From Camarhynchus parvulus (lineage: Eukaryota; Chordata; Aves; Passeriformes; Thraupidae): DNA of 64,000 nt. The position numbers and the translations under genes were made by a program. Positions 36,701 to 48,682 of this stretch are shown here, piece after piece. The notes under the pieces were generated by a model. The model made no database searches. It was not told the DNA's origin and worked only from the letters and a program-made list of their open reading frames with translations. The DNA lies in assembly GCF_901933205.1 (NCBI RefSeq), contig NC_044573.1, positions 31,989,493 to 32,053,492 on the forward strand, in the 5' to 3' direction. Every line of letters starts with the position of its first letter. Position 1 is the stretch's first letter.

Positions 36701-38010
36701 TGTTTGACTGACAGTTTATAATTCCTGTTGAGTGATACAGTGTTATTCAGATTGCCTGTGCTACTAATATGCTTTAAAAACCCCCACATTAATTGTCTTT
36801 AACTATAACTTTATATCATTTTAATCCATTCTTTTTTTTATTTTATCAGTTCTGGGCTGTTTCTTGCCTCTTGGCAATATTCATTGCAACCCACTTCCCA
36901 TTCTTCTGCTGATGTATGTAAGTCCATGTAACACAAACACCGACATTCCCAGACACATCATGATCAATGTGGGAGTGATTAAAGTGGGAAGGAAACCATG
37001 AAACCCATCTCTCCTCTTGGCCATTCCTGAAGGCCACTCATGCTGACATCCAGTGTCCAGAGAAGACTCCACAGCATCTTGTCCATTATTAGTTGGTTCC
37101 CATCTTCATTTATGTGTGTGTGCAGACAGTCATATGTAGGCACACTTCACACATAACCCTCACAAACATATTTCTTTAGAAATATGTACACAGAACTTCA
37201 GTTTTGTTCCTTTTTAATTGGGTTGGGCATAACCTCTCAATCCTTTGAGCTTAGGGATTTGGGCATTTAAGAAAATATCTTTCAGCAACAACAATTAACA
37301 TATTTCTTGTTTTCTCTGCCAGGCTATTCAGCCCATAATCTCTATCAATGTAAGCACCAAATGTCCCTAATTAGTACTGGGTTTTAACTTTTCTTTTTGC
37401 ACCAAAAAAAAATGAGGTCATGATCATCTGGTACCTAACCAACTGCCAGCTTTTATTTCCATTATTCATTTCTCCATCTTTCAGGATGACATCCAGTGGA
37501 GGACCCCTCTGGGATCAGCAGGGCCACCTGCCTTAGGAGATGGCCTCTTCCAACGTCCAGACTGCCCGCTTCCACCACAGGCATTCCAGGAGAGGACCTG
37601 CAGAGGTTTCCCTGCCCTCAGTCATGCTCAGCTGTGGCCATGCCAGCTCAGCAGTGTCTGTGGGGCTGCCAGCACTCACCTGCTTTGCAAGGCTGCAGTC
37701 ACCATGTCCAGCCCTCGGACCCTCCATGCCCTCCCTGGCAGAGTAACCTGGCCCTAAGGATCCTGGTGGGAAAGGTTTGCTGCCTTCCACCAACTCCCCC
37801 AGCAAGGCTGCTCCGAGTGAGGAGGGAGACTCCTCTCCCCTTTAATCCCCCGGCCACAAGTATCTGGGGGCTGCTGGGCAGCTGGCAGGCACCGGACCGA
37901 CACCTGGGTGCCAGATCCGTCCAGCTGTGCCCGTGACACATCATCCATCTGCAGCACTTCTCACTGCTGCTGCCAGTTTCTCTCCCTGGGGCCAGCTGGG
38001 AGGGGAGACA

Positions 38011-38029
38011 GGGTCGGTGGGAGGGAGGG
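38011..38029 (+). other. G-quadruplex motif
   Basis: GGG, TCGGT, GGG, A, GGG, A, GGG on the plus strand satisfies the standard four-run pattern. Confidence 0.75.
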
Positions 38030-41000
38030 AACGACAGCGAACTTTTATAGCAATGATTTGCATCCAAATTGATTTCCTCCTGTTGTCTCCTTGCACGGGG
38101 CAGGACTCGTGGCTATTGTGACCCGAGGGTGCCGAGCCCAATGGGGCCAGGTGGTGCTGGCTGCTCCCTCCAGGGCCTGGGGCTGTGTTGTGGAACATTC
38201 CTGGTGGCTACTTCCAGGTCAGCAAAGGTTTCCCATACAGATAATATGGCTGAGATCCCTGGTGCAGCTACTTTGCATGGCTCAGGCACTCCAGGGATTT
38301 GTTTCCCCTGCCTTGCCCTGCTTTATGCCCAGGACAGTCAATGCCATCAGCAAAACTTCCCCTGACTTTGCAAGGGCCAGCTGTGGGCTCAGGGCTCTGG
38401 GTGGGCAGCATAGGAGAAGCAGAGCATTGCTCTGAATCAATTTTGGAGTCTCACATTCACTGGAAACTGAGACCTACATGATTTTCCTCATCTTCAAAGA
38501 CTCGCAGGAAATGAAACAGTGCTTGAGCAGTAGTGTGCTCTTGGAGATTTGATGGAAAAGTTTTTTTGTGACTATATTGAGGGTCTCTGACCCACCACCT
38601 GGCACACACAAGGACTCCCTCTTGGCATGTGCCTCCCAGGGTGGCCACTCTCTGAATGTGCACCTCTCACTTGGGCACAGGTCCAGGCAACTACAAAGGG
38701 CCTAGCAGAGAAAGGAGGATACTCCAGAAAAGTGCAAGATGTGGATAACTTGGTGTGAGCCAGGCAAGCAGTCACAGTGTGTACTGGCAGTGTCACCGTG
38801 GCCTTGCTTAACCCCTCTTGGAGCCAGGCTGGATGGTAATTAAAGGGATGCTGGGTGCCAGTGAAGCTGGTGATGTTGCTGCTGATCTGCATCAGTTCAG
38901 TGGAAGATTTAACAAAGAAAACACCCTTGGCTTCCTCACTGCATTTGCTGCAGCAGAGGGGTTCACCTCTCACTGCCATGATCCGCCCTCCCCTCACTCA
39001 CCCCACACTGGGGCACAGCCAGGCATTTGCAGGCACGAGGTCCCTGGGATGGACAGGTGGGAGCAGCCACAGCAGCACTTAAGAACCTGCTTCTCCCCTG
39101 ATGGGAACCCTCAAGTCTCCAATGCTTTTCCACAAACTCATCCACCACCCAAAAATTCTGCATCCTGCTCCTGCTTTTGCTTTGCAATCAAAAGGCAGGA
39201 AAATTCCTCCTCCTACCACCTCTGCCCTAAATTGAAAAGTTCCTTCCCCCGTATTCACTGCTGCACTTCCCAAATGCCTTTTGCTTTCTTGCTTTTCTTT
39301 AAATACTTGCCCCAGTTGTCTCGTGTGGGTCAAACATGAACTCACTGGTTCCTACGTCATCGTGTTCCCAGCTCAGCACATCCTTCTCCTCATTGTCATG
39401 CAGAGCATAATTTTCACCTGTATTGAAAATTCAATATTGGGAGCTTTTAATTCCAAAGATTTTGATTTTTCAATAAAAAAGTGAAAATGAATCTCGGCAG
39501 GATTGCAGCAGAAACGTTGCAAATGAGCTGGTCACATAAGTCAGAGAGGGAAGAAAAACAAGGAGAAAGAGAAGGACAGAGTGAAGGAGAGGAATACACA
39601 GAGACTGCCCTTCCAGAAAAGAGCTTAAATAATTCAGGTGAAAAATATGACCAGCAGCAGTGATGAAGGTTTTTGGGCTGCTATGCACAATCCAATGGAA
39701 TACAGTGCTGCTTGCTTGCTGCCCTGTGAGTTGGCTGGACCGTATCCCACTGCCTCAGCATCCCTGATCGCCCTGCTTCCTTCAGTGCTCCTGTGCCAAC
39801 AGCTCAGTTTAGGCCTCTTGTGTATCAGGGCCCCCCAGATTTTGTAGTCATTCTCTAGCATGTCTGTAAGTCCTTGTCAATATTATCCTCATTAAATAGG
39901 ATGGGACTTTTCTAACAGGGTTAATTGGATTGGTTAAAACAACAGAAAAGTGGTGTTTAAAAAAAGAGTCTAATAACCAAAGTTAAATATGGGCCTTCTT
40001 TCCCTATTATTTCTAATAAAATAGCTTATATTAAGTATTATTATATTTCTTTTTGGTCTTTATAGCTGGATGAAAGGGAAGGTTTTAGTCCTTTGTTAGC
40101 CATAAATATATTTTTTCTCCTAGCTCTAGTGCATTACTGGAGACTTGTCTCCTACCCAGATGAAAATCTGAAGTCTCATCTTTGTGTGGACAAGCAGAAA
40201 TCTGCTTGCACACCGCAAGGGTAAAACACAGCTTCCCATCTTTTGCCTCACCCTTTTGCAGATGGATCCCTGATCCTGAGAGCTCTGCACAGCCCCATCC
40301 CTTCCCCCAGACACCCACGCACCCCTCCATCTCTCCCTCCATTCATGCTTCCATCCCTCACTCCTCACTGCCTCTCCAGAGTCACCTGGGCAGCGACTCC
40401 TGTGGGTGCCTCCCCCGGGCTCACATCCAAACTCTCTCTCTGCTGCTTGCAGATTCTTTCTGCATAACATCTCTGAGATATGGCCTTCCTTACCCATCTG
40501 TACAGCTAAAACTCTTGTCAAGACTCTCAGCATTTCACATCTCAATTACTGTAAAATCCTTCTCCTTGCTTGGCAAATGCAGCCTCATCCAGCGCTTCCT
40601 ACTCCATCTCCCTGCCCAGCCACTACCATACCCGCCAACCACAGCTTAAAATCATTTATGCTCAAAAGGATCGCACACAAACACCTCCTGCAAGTTATTT
40701 TTCTTGCTGGTGATCACAAAACAACAGTGATGGCACATGCTCCCATCTGGATGTAATTTTACAGGTGCAGCCCTTGATGTTAGGAATGGTGAGCAGGAGC
40801 TGGCTCACACTTCTCGCATCACACCGAGATCAAATAAAGCACCTGGGGCCAAACTCGGCTGTGAAGGATCCCTGCCTTCAGTTCCTGCTGGGAATGCTGT
40901 GAGGGCACTGGCTGGGGCTCAGAAAGGCCCCATCCCACAGTGGCACATGCCATCCCCAGCACTGACCTGTCCCCAGCCCTGTGCCTCCTGATGCCTTTTG

Positions 41001-43588
41001 CCAAGTGGGAGTTGCTTCCCATGGATCAGCCCTTTCCCGTGCCCTGTGTTTCATACTTACAAACCCTTTTGCTGTTGCTCTGTAGAGTCTTGTTTTCCTC
41101 CCTCATCCTCTCTTCCCTGAGCTGCTTTTCTTCTTCCTTCTCGTCCTGCTGCTTCTCTCTTCCCCTCCAGCTCCCCTCCACCTTGTGAGGAAGCCTGGAG
41201 CTGGCTCCCACATTTCGCTCCTATTTATTTTTACGTCTGTGTGTCTTTTACTTGGTGTTTTCTATTATGAAGATGACAGCAAACGGAGAGCTTAAACAAA
41301 TTTGGCTTTAGGTGCTTTAATGAAAAATTAACAGGTTTAATACTGGCTTCACCATCAAAAGAAGAACATTAATGTTTAATATTTAAACAATGCATCTTCA
41401 CAATAATTCCATCACATTTCACATAGAGAACTCACAGTAAATGCCTGGGGTAAAGCAATAAAAATCCCAAACTGTAACACTATTTACTATTTTAACCATA
41501 TCTTTCACAGTTTATACGATACTCCTTTACAAAGAGAACAAAATCATTTTTTAATGACAACACCCCCTGTCTTCTGCCACTGCAAAAGGTAAGAATATTA
41601 GATTTCAGATCACAGTCCTGGCTCCTTAAGCCTTTTTAAGACCAAGGATATGAAAATCTTATGCAAATGAGTTGCCCTTTAAATGTATCTTTAGGAAAAA
41701 AAAAAATGCAACAACACCTTACTGAAGAATGATTGAGTTGACATTTCAACTACAGCATATGCTGTCCAGGTAGAGGTCTCAAAGAAAATCTTCAAAGGAT
41801 AAAGAGTGGCTCCAGCACCCAGGAATTTGTGACATCTCCCCAGATTACTGTACTAAATGGATTTCTCACCTTAAAATTGAGCTCTGCCTTTTGCAGTGGT
41901 CAGAGCATCACCCCACGTGTGTCTGGAACTTGCCACGGCCAGGAGCACCTTTCCTGGAAAGGGCAGATCCATCGTGAGTGCCGGTGCATTGGGGCAGATG
42001 TTGATGGTGACACCTGGCCTCAGGAGGAGCTGTGGGTTTGCTCTCTCTCCATTTTCCCTTCAGCTGAGGGACAAGACTTCTGTGTGCTCATTATTTATGA
42101 ATAACCTTTTGACTGCACAGGGCTCTCCCTGATACAACATAAACAACTTGAGAAAAAAACACCTCACAAAGGAGGAAACATCAATTACCTTGTATTGCCT
42201 GGATAGGCTTCAAGACACACCCTTTGCTTGTAAAATGAGAATGATTTCTTAAACTAAAAGTATTTAATTAGAGAAAAGATTCTCACTTCAGTAAATCTTC
42301 ATCTATAAAAAAGCATGATCCAGCTGCATAGGAAGAAAACAAATCACGTGCACTGTAATACAGAGAGAAAAATCTACAATGCTTCCAGATGAGTATTACA
42401 GGAAAATAATTAAATAGCAGCTGTGGTAGGAGACATCATGTTTGAAGTAGATAAAGAAGAAAGCTCTGTTGACGTGAACCCAGAAATAAAGCAGAGGAGG
42501 AAAGCACTTAAATATAAAAAGTAATTAAAGAAGTTACATGTCTGCCTTGATCATGCTTCCAGGAAGTTTCTGGGTCATCTGTCCATGCAGTTTTCCTGCT
42601 TCCAAATCTAAATTCTGTAGCATAACAACTATTAGACAGGAAGAGTTGGACAGTGAAACAGGATGCAGACAAGGCTTCTGAAGCCAAGACAAGAAACATC
42701 TCCTGACAATGCTGATTAAAATGTCTCGGTGCACTTTACCCTGCACACATAAGAAGGTAAATGCATCATTAGAAAAAACACTGGAATGTGACTGGCTTAG
42801 GCACAGGGCTTGGGACCCCTGCTTGCACAAACCCCCTGCTATCCCATACACCACGAGGTCACGTGTTAGGATGTTTTGATTCCCAGGTAAAAGATGTTAA
42901 GATCAAGAATGTTCTTCTAAAAGCTGCCATGTCCAGACAGTCATGGAGTGTGTGTGCTGAAGGTTAATGTTGTTTTTAGTCATCCGTTTTCCTGGAGCAG
43001 CTTGGAGACCTGTTTGTATGTAGCCTAATAGCTTCCAGGTGTCACCCCCGAAGTCCTGATGTCCCAACACAGCCAGAGTCTTCTTGCTGATGGCTCCCAC
43101 ACACCCTCGGTCTGGGAGGCTGCAAGCAGTTAACAAGAGCCAACCCCTTCCACTCCTGTGCTCTGCAGCATTACCCAGCTGCCTTTTTGGTTCTGCAGCT
43201 TTCTGTGATACCCTCCAGTTTTCCACAAACTGGGAGCGCTTCTTCCTGCTCCTCTCCCTGTGAACTGTGCCCTGCACTCCCAGCAGAGCTGGTTTCCCTC
43301 CCCCAGGCAGGCTGATGGGCTTTGGCTGGGGGCCATTTTGGCGGGGTGGGAGGAAGCACCCTGCTCAGATCGCAATCAAGTGGAGAACATGCCGTCCTGT
43401 AATTATGCAGTTGTGCATGGCACAGCGCAGAGGGTCCTGCAATTCAGACTGCAGCTGCAATTCAAATCACAAGTAAAATGAGTAAATTTTTCAAGGGGAA
43501 ACAGTGACACACAAGCCCTGGCTGCACGATGCCTAATTCCACTTTCCTTGGCTGCAGTTTATTCCCGCAGCAATTGCTGCCCCATCTG

Positions 43589-43616
43589 TGAGGTCTTCGG
43601 CAGGAGGAAGACCTCA
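43589..43616. repeat. Hairpin with 10-bp perfect stem
   Basis: TGAGGTCTTC (43589-43598) pairs exactly with GAAGACCTCA (43607-43616) over the 8-nt loop GGCAGGAG. As RNA, two G-U pairs could extend the stem. It is too short for a typical microRNA precursor. Confidence 0.8.
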
Positions 43617-44895
43617 TGTTGAGGACCTTGGAAGGGCAATGTGGGGACACACTGAGATGCTCAAGAAACTTGCCTCTGTGCTGAATGGCAGTTTTGTAAC
43701 AGGCTCAGATTCTCGACGGTCTGTGTCGCATTCTGCAGCAGTGTTACATGTGCAAGATAAAGCCTTTTAACTCAGCTTTCTCACTTGTTTCCAGAAATTT
43801 TCACTTGTGGCAAGTACTACGAGAGGGAGATGCTGCTTCCCTGCAGGGGCAGGTGATACCTGCTAGTTTAGGACGGTTTCCATTAGCATACGAGGCCAGG
43901 AAAATGTCAAACTAGGAAGGAGAAGAGGAATGGCCTCAGATGCACTCGCTGCACTACTCTGGTAGGAAAAGCATTTACTTCATTCAGTTGCTTGTCACAG
44001 CTTTTTTGTGTTGGAGCCATACACAACTATGCATTTAGAGCCAATTTTTGCAAGCTCTTGCAGGCCCTTCACCTTGGGGACAGGAACCTGGACTTGCTGT
44101 TGGTGCGCAGCGCAAATAAACAGGGTTTTATCCAAGAACTTCTTACTGTTTTGTAAGTTTGCAAAGAGCTTCACATGAAAGCCTACATTGTTTTGAAGTG
44201 CTAGACATTTTCCTGCTCTAAAGTTTCTAACAGGGAACTTCTGCTTGGTTTTGGATTCAGGTCTTGTCGGTTCCTTGGCTGCCAAAATGACTTTTGTGAG
44301 GCAGATAAAACTTGGAATAGATCTGGTTCAACCTTTGCAGCCAGCTCCTACGCCTATGAAGTTTCTGAAACAAAACCCAGAGTCTCTGCGGGAAGGAAAA
44401 AAAAAATCCACCTCCAGCACTTTCGATTGTGGTTCAGTTCTCAGTCGGCTTTTATAGTTTGGTCTCGTCGCAGCCCTAAAATCGAGCAGCGAAGCCCCCT
44501 TTTGATCCGGTCATGGCTTTAATTCTTTTTCCTTTCGGAGCTGCGAGCCCCTGGCAGCGCGGGCAGGGCGTGCGCGGCGCTAACAAAGGGCCGAGCGCGG
44601 CCGGGGCCGGCCGGGAGCCGGGGCAGCCCCGCGGCCCGGGACCGCCGCCGCCGTTCTGTGTCCGTTCGGCACGGCGCGCCGGCGGAATCACCGGCACAAC
44701 ACGGTAGAAAACAACAAGAAATAAAAATACGAAGGCACGCTAATGCCCGGGGTGCTGACTTGCTTTGAGAGCCCCGTTCAGCCCCGCTCCCCCCGCACGG
44801 TGCCCGCTGCCCCGCTCTGGCGGAGGCTCCGAGCGGAGCGCTCGGCGCGGCGGGAGCGGGCGCTGCCCGGGGCCGGCGGGCGGAGCCTCTGCCCC

Positions 44896-44929
44896 GGGGG
44901 CGGCGGGGAAGGGGAAGGCGGCGGCGGGG
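44896..44929 (+). other. G-quadruplex motif inside island C
   Basis: Four runs of at least four G (44896, 44905, 44911 and 44926) on the plus strand. The last loop is long (11 nt). Confidence 0.65.
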
Positions 44930-44973
44930 CCCCGGAGCTGCCGTCCCTCGGCCCCCGCCCGCTCCCGCCCGGC

Positions 44974-44996
44974 GCCGCCGCCGCCGCCGCCGCCGC
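44974..44996. repeat. (GCC)n trinucleotide repeat
   Basis: Seven complete GCC units plus a partial one, in the CpG island. Such repeats are common in 5' untranslated regions but prove nothing alone. Confidence 0.9.
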
Positions 44997-45199
44997 AACC
45001 GTGAGCGGCGAGGGACCCCTGGCGGCCGCGCCCGCTCCGCCCGCGCCGCTCCGCGACCCCCGCCCGGCCCGCTCCGCCCCGCTCCGCCCGCAGCCGCGCT
45101 GTCCCCCCGGCCTCCAGAGCGGGGAGGAACCCTCGCGTGCCTGTGATGGGGTGCGGGGTCCCCCCTCGAGCTGGTCCCTGGCCTCGGACGGGAAAGGAC

Positions 45200-45214
45200 A
45201 AAAAAAAAAAAAAA
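45200..45214. repeat. Poly-A run (15 A)
   Basis: An A-run interrupts the CpG island and accounts for a lysine run in the plus frame there. Confidence 0.9.
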
Positions 45215-45519
45215 CCAAAAAGCGTGTCCAGGTGCTCGTGTCAGCCCCCCGAGGATGTCCCGCCAGCGCCCAGCGCTCCAGAGGGGTCTGGCACAGCAAT
45301 CGGGAGCCCAGGGGTTCTCTTATTTTCTCCCAGAGCCCCCTCGGGCAAGGGCAGCCCGCACCCGGCTCTTTCCCGGGGGCGCGGAGGGCGCAGGGATGCC
45401 CGAGCTTGTGTCGGACCGTGCTTTTCTCTGCAGGGGCAGCGGGAGAGTTGGTGTTCGGGCAGCTGCTGCTACTTTGTAAAACTTTATAACATTCACCCCG
45501 TGTCCAAAAACTACAAAAC

Positions 45520-45598
45520 ATACTTTTGTATGTGTATGTACAAATAAATATATATTATAAATAAATATTATACTTAATATAAAATATACTTTTGTATG
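45520..45598. repeat. AT-rich segment between 13-bp direct repeats
   Basis: ATACTTTTGTATG occurs at 45520-45532 and again at 45586-45598. The 53 nt between is almost pure A/T with AAATAAATAT words. The direct repeats could be a target-site duplication around a small insertion or the edges of a local AT-rich duplication. Confidence 0.6.
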
Positions 45599-45677
45599 GG
45601 GCGGCTTTGGAGGCCTCTTGGCTTTTTCCCTCTGCAGTTCAAAAACACCTCGTGTGGTCATGGGCTTCCCTGGCCCT

Positions 45678-45703
45678 GTGCCTGCCCCTGCCCCTGCCCC
45701 TGC
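45678..45703. repeat. (CCCCTG)n hexanucleotide repeat
   Basis: Three to four units on the plus strand. Confidence 0.8.
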
Positions 45704-46633
45704 TGCATCTCCCTCCCTGGCCTCATCCCATGCCCACAGGGCTATGTGCAAAGCAGCAGAAGAGCAAAACCTGATGGGTTTCTCTCAAAGAAAATACAAA
45801 AGTGGCCTTAAAGAATAGAAAGTTTACATTTGTATAACTCTGCACACAAACTGCAGAGGTGACGCTGTGGGAACCATCCCGTTCCCTCTCTCTGTCACGT
45901 TCATCACCCCACCACGCAGGCACAAGCACCTCACTTTTCCAAAAGCACAGCCCAAGACTGAGCCACAGAGAGCCTTGGTGCCGGGAATTGATACCACTTC
46001 CCACAGAGCCTTCACCAGTGAGCAGCTACCACTTGTCAGGAATGGTCAAGGCATTGCATTTCTTTGCTCTAGAAATGAGGAGATGGAGGAAGTACACGAT
46101 AATGAGGAAAGACAGAGGCTTTCTGCTGGCTGGAAGCAGAGAGGGAAGTGGCACTCACAGACATCTGCAAGGGAGAGTGTCACCCAGAGAGGTGCTGCTT
46201 CTTGGCTCAGCAAGCAGGCATTGCTGTGCTCACCCTTTTTCTGGGAAAGGGCTTTTAAACAAGACCTGGGGAGCAAATGTGCAGGCGCTCTTAGTGGAGG
46301 TTCCCTGCTTTGCACAAGGATCAGGAGCACTGTTTGGGCACCCACACATCCATGGATGGCTCCTGAACAAGCGAGCAAACAAAGGGGTTTGGTGGTTGTC
46401 TTGAGGGACCTCAAAGTGTGTGCATCTTGAGGTTTGGGAGCCTGAGGAAATCAGCAGCCTGGCAAGAGTCCCCAGCTGGTTCCACAAAACATCCAGCAGA
46501 GCTGCAAAACCAGCAGCAAATGCAGTGCCAGAGCTGGTGCACAGGCAGATGTTCAGCATCCTGAGCCTCTGGGCTCTGCCTCTCAGTGTCTCTGCCCCTT
46601 CCACTCTCCCACATTCCAGACCCGGCCCCTGTT

Positions 46634-46663
46634 CCCTTTGCCCAAAATCTCTTTGCCCAAAAT
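46634..46663. repeat. 15-bp tandem duplication
   Basis: CCCTTTGCCCAAAAT and CTCTTTGCCCAAAAT are adjacent and differ at one base. Confidence 0.85.
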
Positions 46664-46828
46664 GATTGTCTCCTGAGCTCAGCCCGCAGGCAGTCAATGT
46701 TTGCCCTCCAAGGAAGTCATGCCCAAGCAGGTGTTGAGTACATTGTGAAATCACCACACCTATTTCTGGGTGTTTCTGAGCTCTTTTACCTCTTTTGTCC
46801 TTCCTCTGCTGAAACACCCAGCACAACA

Positions 46829-46880
46829 ATAAAGCTATTTCTGATTTCTGCTCTGTGTCTCCTCTTGTTTGAGTCTGCCA
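46829..46880 (+). terminator. Possible polyadenylation site
   Basis: An AATAAA hexamer (about 46829) is followed within 25-50 nt by a T/GT-rich stretch (GCTCTGTGTCTCC, CTTGTTTG). This is the arrangement of a functional poly-A signal, or of an old LTR's R/U5. No upstream gene or LTR boundary could be defined. Confidence 0.25.
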
Positions 46881-47561
46881 GGACTCAGATGCTGATATAC
46901 AAACACATAACAATGTTGTATTCCTTTTTTATGTGAAAGAGAACTGGGAAAATCACCTGCAATACAAAGAGGGGTCTGTTTTTCCACCATACAAGGTAAT
47001 GTCTGCCTTGCCCTGCTTTATTTCTTGGAAGCTTGAATGGATGACAGAGGAGCTTGTCAGATTGAGACAGAAGAGGAAAAAATCAGGTGAAAATTGATTT
47101 GCAGGGAAGTTACCTAATCATATTTTTGTACTTTTCATTGTGCCTCGAGCTTTTGTTTATATCTGCATATCTCATATATTTGGGAGATGCTGGAGATACA
47201 TGGCAGTCCTGTTGATGCATCAATTTAGGACCACAGTGACAAGTGCCATGCTCTCTGAGGTGCCCTGTGAGCTTTCCAAGACAAGAATCCACTTCCTGGA
47301 AAATGAATCTCAAAAGGAAAACAAATGTTGTGACTGGGATACCTTTTTAAATTTTATCTAGAAAAATAAAAATTGCTTTGCCCTCATGGCCATATATCAT
47401 GAGCAATGAAGCAAGGGTGTCCTTTTATTTTTTTCCACAGAAAGCTGCCTCCAAAACAAGCAAAGAACTGAAAGACCTAAGTATGGAGGAGGAGAAGCAG
47501 AATGGTGCATGCCAATGCCATTGCACCCCAATCAATCTTCCCACAGTTATACAGAACACAG

Positions 47562-47579
47562 ACACACACACACACACAC
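47562..47579. repeat. (AC)9 microsatellite
   Basis: Uninterrupted run, preceded by two imperfect ACAGAC units. Confidence 0.9.
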
Positions 47580-47658
47580 GTGGCTGCCTCTGAGCCAAGT
47601 ACATCCTGAGTTATGCACAGCCCTTGTGTCCTCCCTGCTTTTTTATTTTATTTTTATG

Positions 47659-47685
47659 CATTATTTTATGCACAAATGCCACAAA
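47659..47685. repeat. 27-bp low-copy repeat, copy 1
   Basis: A 27-nt word containing TTTTATGCACAAATGCCACA is identical to 48656-48682, about 1 kb downstream in the same orientation. The flanks are unrelated, except that the 8 nt TTGTGCTG to the right appears reverse-complemented (CAGCACAA) beside copy 2. Confidence 0.85.
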
Positions 47686-48655
47686 TTGTGCTGGACCCAC
47701 TGTGCTCATGGCCTGAAAAACATGATCTTAAACACAAGGCAGCTAGACACCTCCTGGGGCTGACACTTGCTGGAGGCTCTTTGGGGACAGGGGCCTGTCA
47801 GCCACCCTGAGGCAATGCCCACCAGCTCCTGCAGGGTGGCCCCTCAGGATCAGCAGGGGACAAGCACAGGGACCATGTGCAGGGACTGACTTGTGGTGGA
47901 GTCTATGGATCACTCCCAAGTCAGCAGTGCCAAAAATTGCAAGTCTGGGAGGATAGGCTCAGGCAAGGGGACGAGTGCAGGAGGGGCATGGAATCCAGGA
48001 GAGGAGGGGATGGCTGAGGGTACTGCAGTCAGAGAATGCAATCAAGACATGATCTGCACACCGACACAGGATCTAGAAAGTTTGCATGGGAGACTGGGTG
48101 AATTAGGAGAAAAAAAATAAATCACTGAAGGGCCAATCCATGCAAAGTTACCAAGAGTGGCTCCATCCCTGAGCTGCCAAGCAGTGGGCACAGGGGAAGC
48201 ATTGCAAGGTAGGTGCTTGGCACCTGTCTCCTGGTATTGGAGGGACAGGCTGGAGAGCTGCATGGACCACTCTGCTCCAGCACAGCCTGCTCCTGCCTGG
48301 GCAGCACAGCACCTCACCATGGTCAAGGAGGAGCAGGGAAATGCCATCACTGGAGATGAACAGAGGCAGCCTGCAGGGGAGATAGCAGTGGGTGAGGCTC
48401 AGCCTGCGTCGTGAGGGAATGCTGGGCTCCTTGTTAGCTCCACGTTTTCCCTTCCTCTCCCTGCTGGTGTGAGAAAACGCATGCTGCATTTGTCCGGCTG
48501 CCAGGAATATGGCAGCTCAAGCACCATCTTGTTAGCTTTGCTGTGTGTCTTTTCCCACAGCATTGCTTTAAATAATGAAGGGAGTCATGATCCACCAGCT
48601 GGATTAGACGTTATGAACTTATCTGGCTCAAATCCAATGGTGATATATTTGGCCT

Positions 48656-48682
48656 CATTATTTTATGCACAAATGCCACAAA
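48656..48682. repeat. 27-bp low-copy repeat, copy 2
   Basis: Exact match to 47659-47685. An A and then CAGCACAA follow, the reverse complement of the 8 nt flanking copy 1. Confidence 0.85.

Larger units (their letters stand above)
33741..44469. other. Gene-free stretch
   Basis: No coding gene is recognised. AT-rich blocks at 34290-34510 and 41215-41480 look like conserved non-coding DNA. Pyrimidine-rich blocks occur at about 40290-40640 and 41060-41190, a purine-rich tract at 39544-39592, an A11 run at 41696-41706, and a G4 motif at 38011-38029. The minus frame 43995-44285 next to island C has balanced composition, but it starts at TTG and matches no family known to me. Confidence 0.55.
44470..45420. 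promoter_or_regulatory. CpG island C (strongest in the window, candidate promoter)
   Basis: This segment has extreme CpG density, with GGCCGGGGCC-type words, a (GCC)n repeat and long G-runs. A TTTTATAG TATA-like word lies just outside it at about 44452, and a donor-like CC-GTGAGC at about 45000. Very long frames are open on both strands (plus 44743-45489; minus 44519-44998, 44740-45201 and 44778-45521) because stops are rare. Their products are low-complexity Pro/Arg/Gly/Ala and match no family. This is most likely a promoter of an unseen transcript or an orphan island; direction is undetermined. Confidence 0.7.

Noticed and set aside
42200..42260. GTAAAATGAGAATGATTTC word resembling a MIR tail
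   Set aside because: The expected CTCAG module is missing upstream, so the single word is not enough.
44743..45489. 248-codon plus frame in island C
   Set aside because: Extreme GC content makes stops rare, equally long frames occur on the other strand, and the translation is low-complexity Pro/Arg/Gly/Ala with a lysine run from the poly-A tract.
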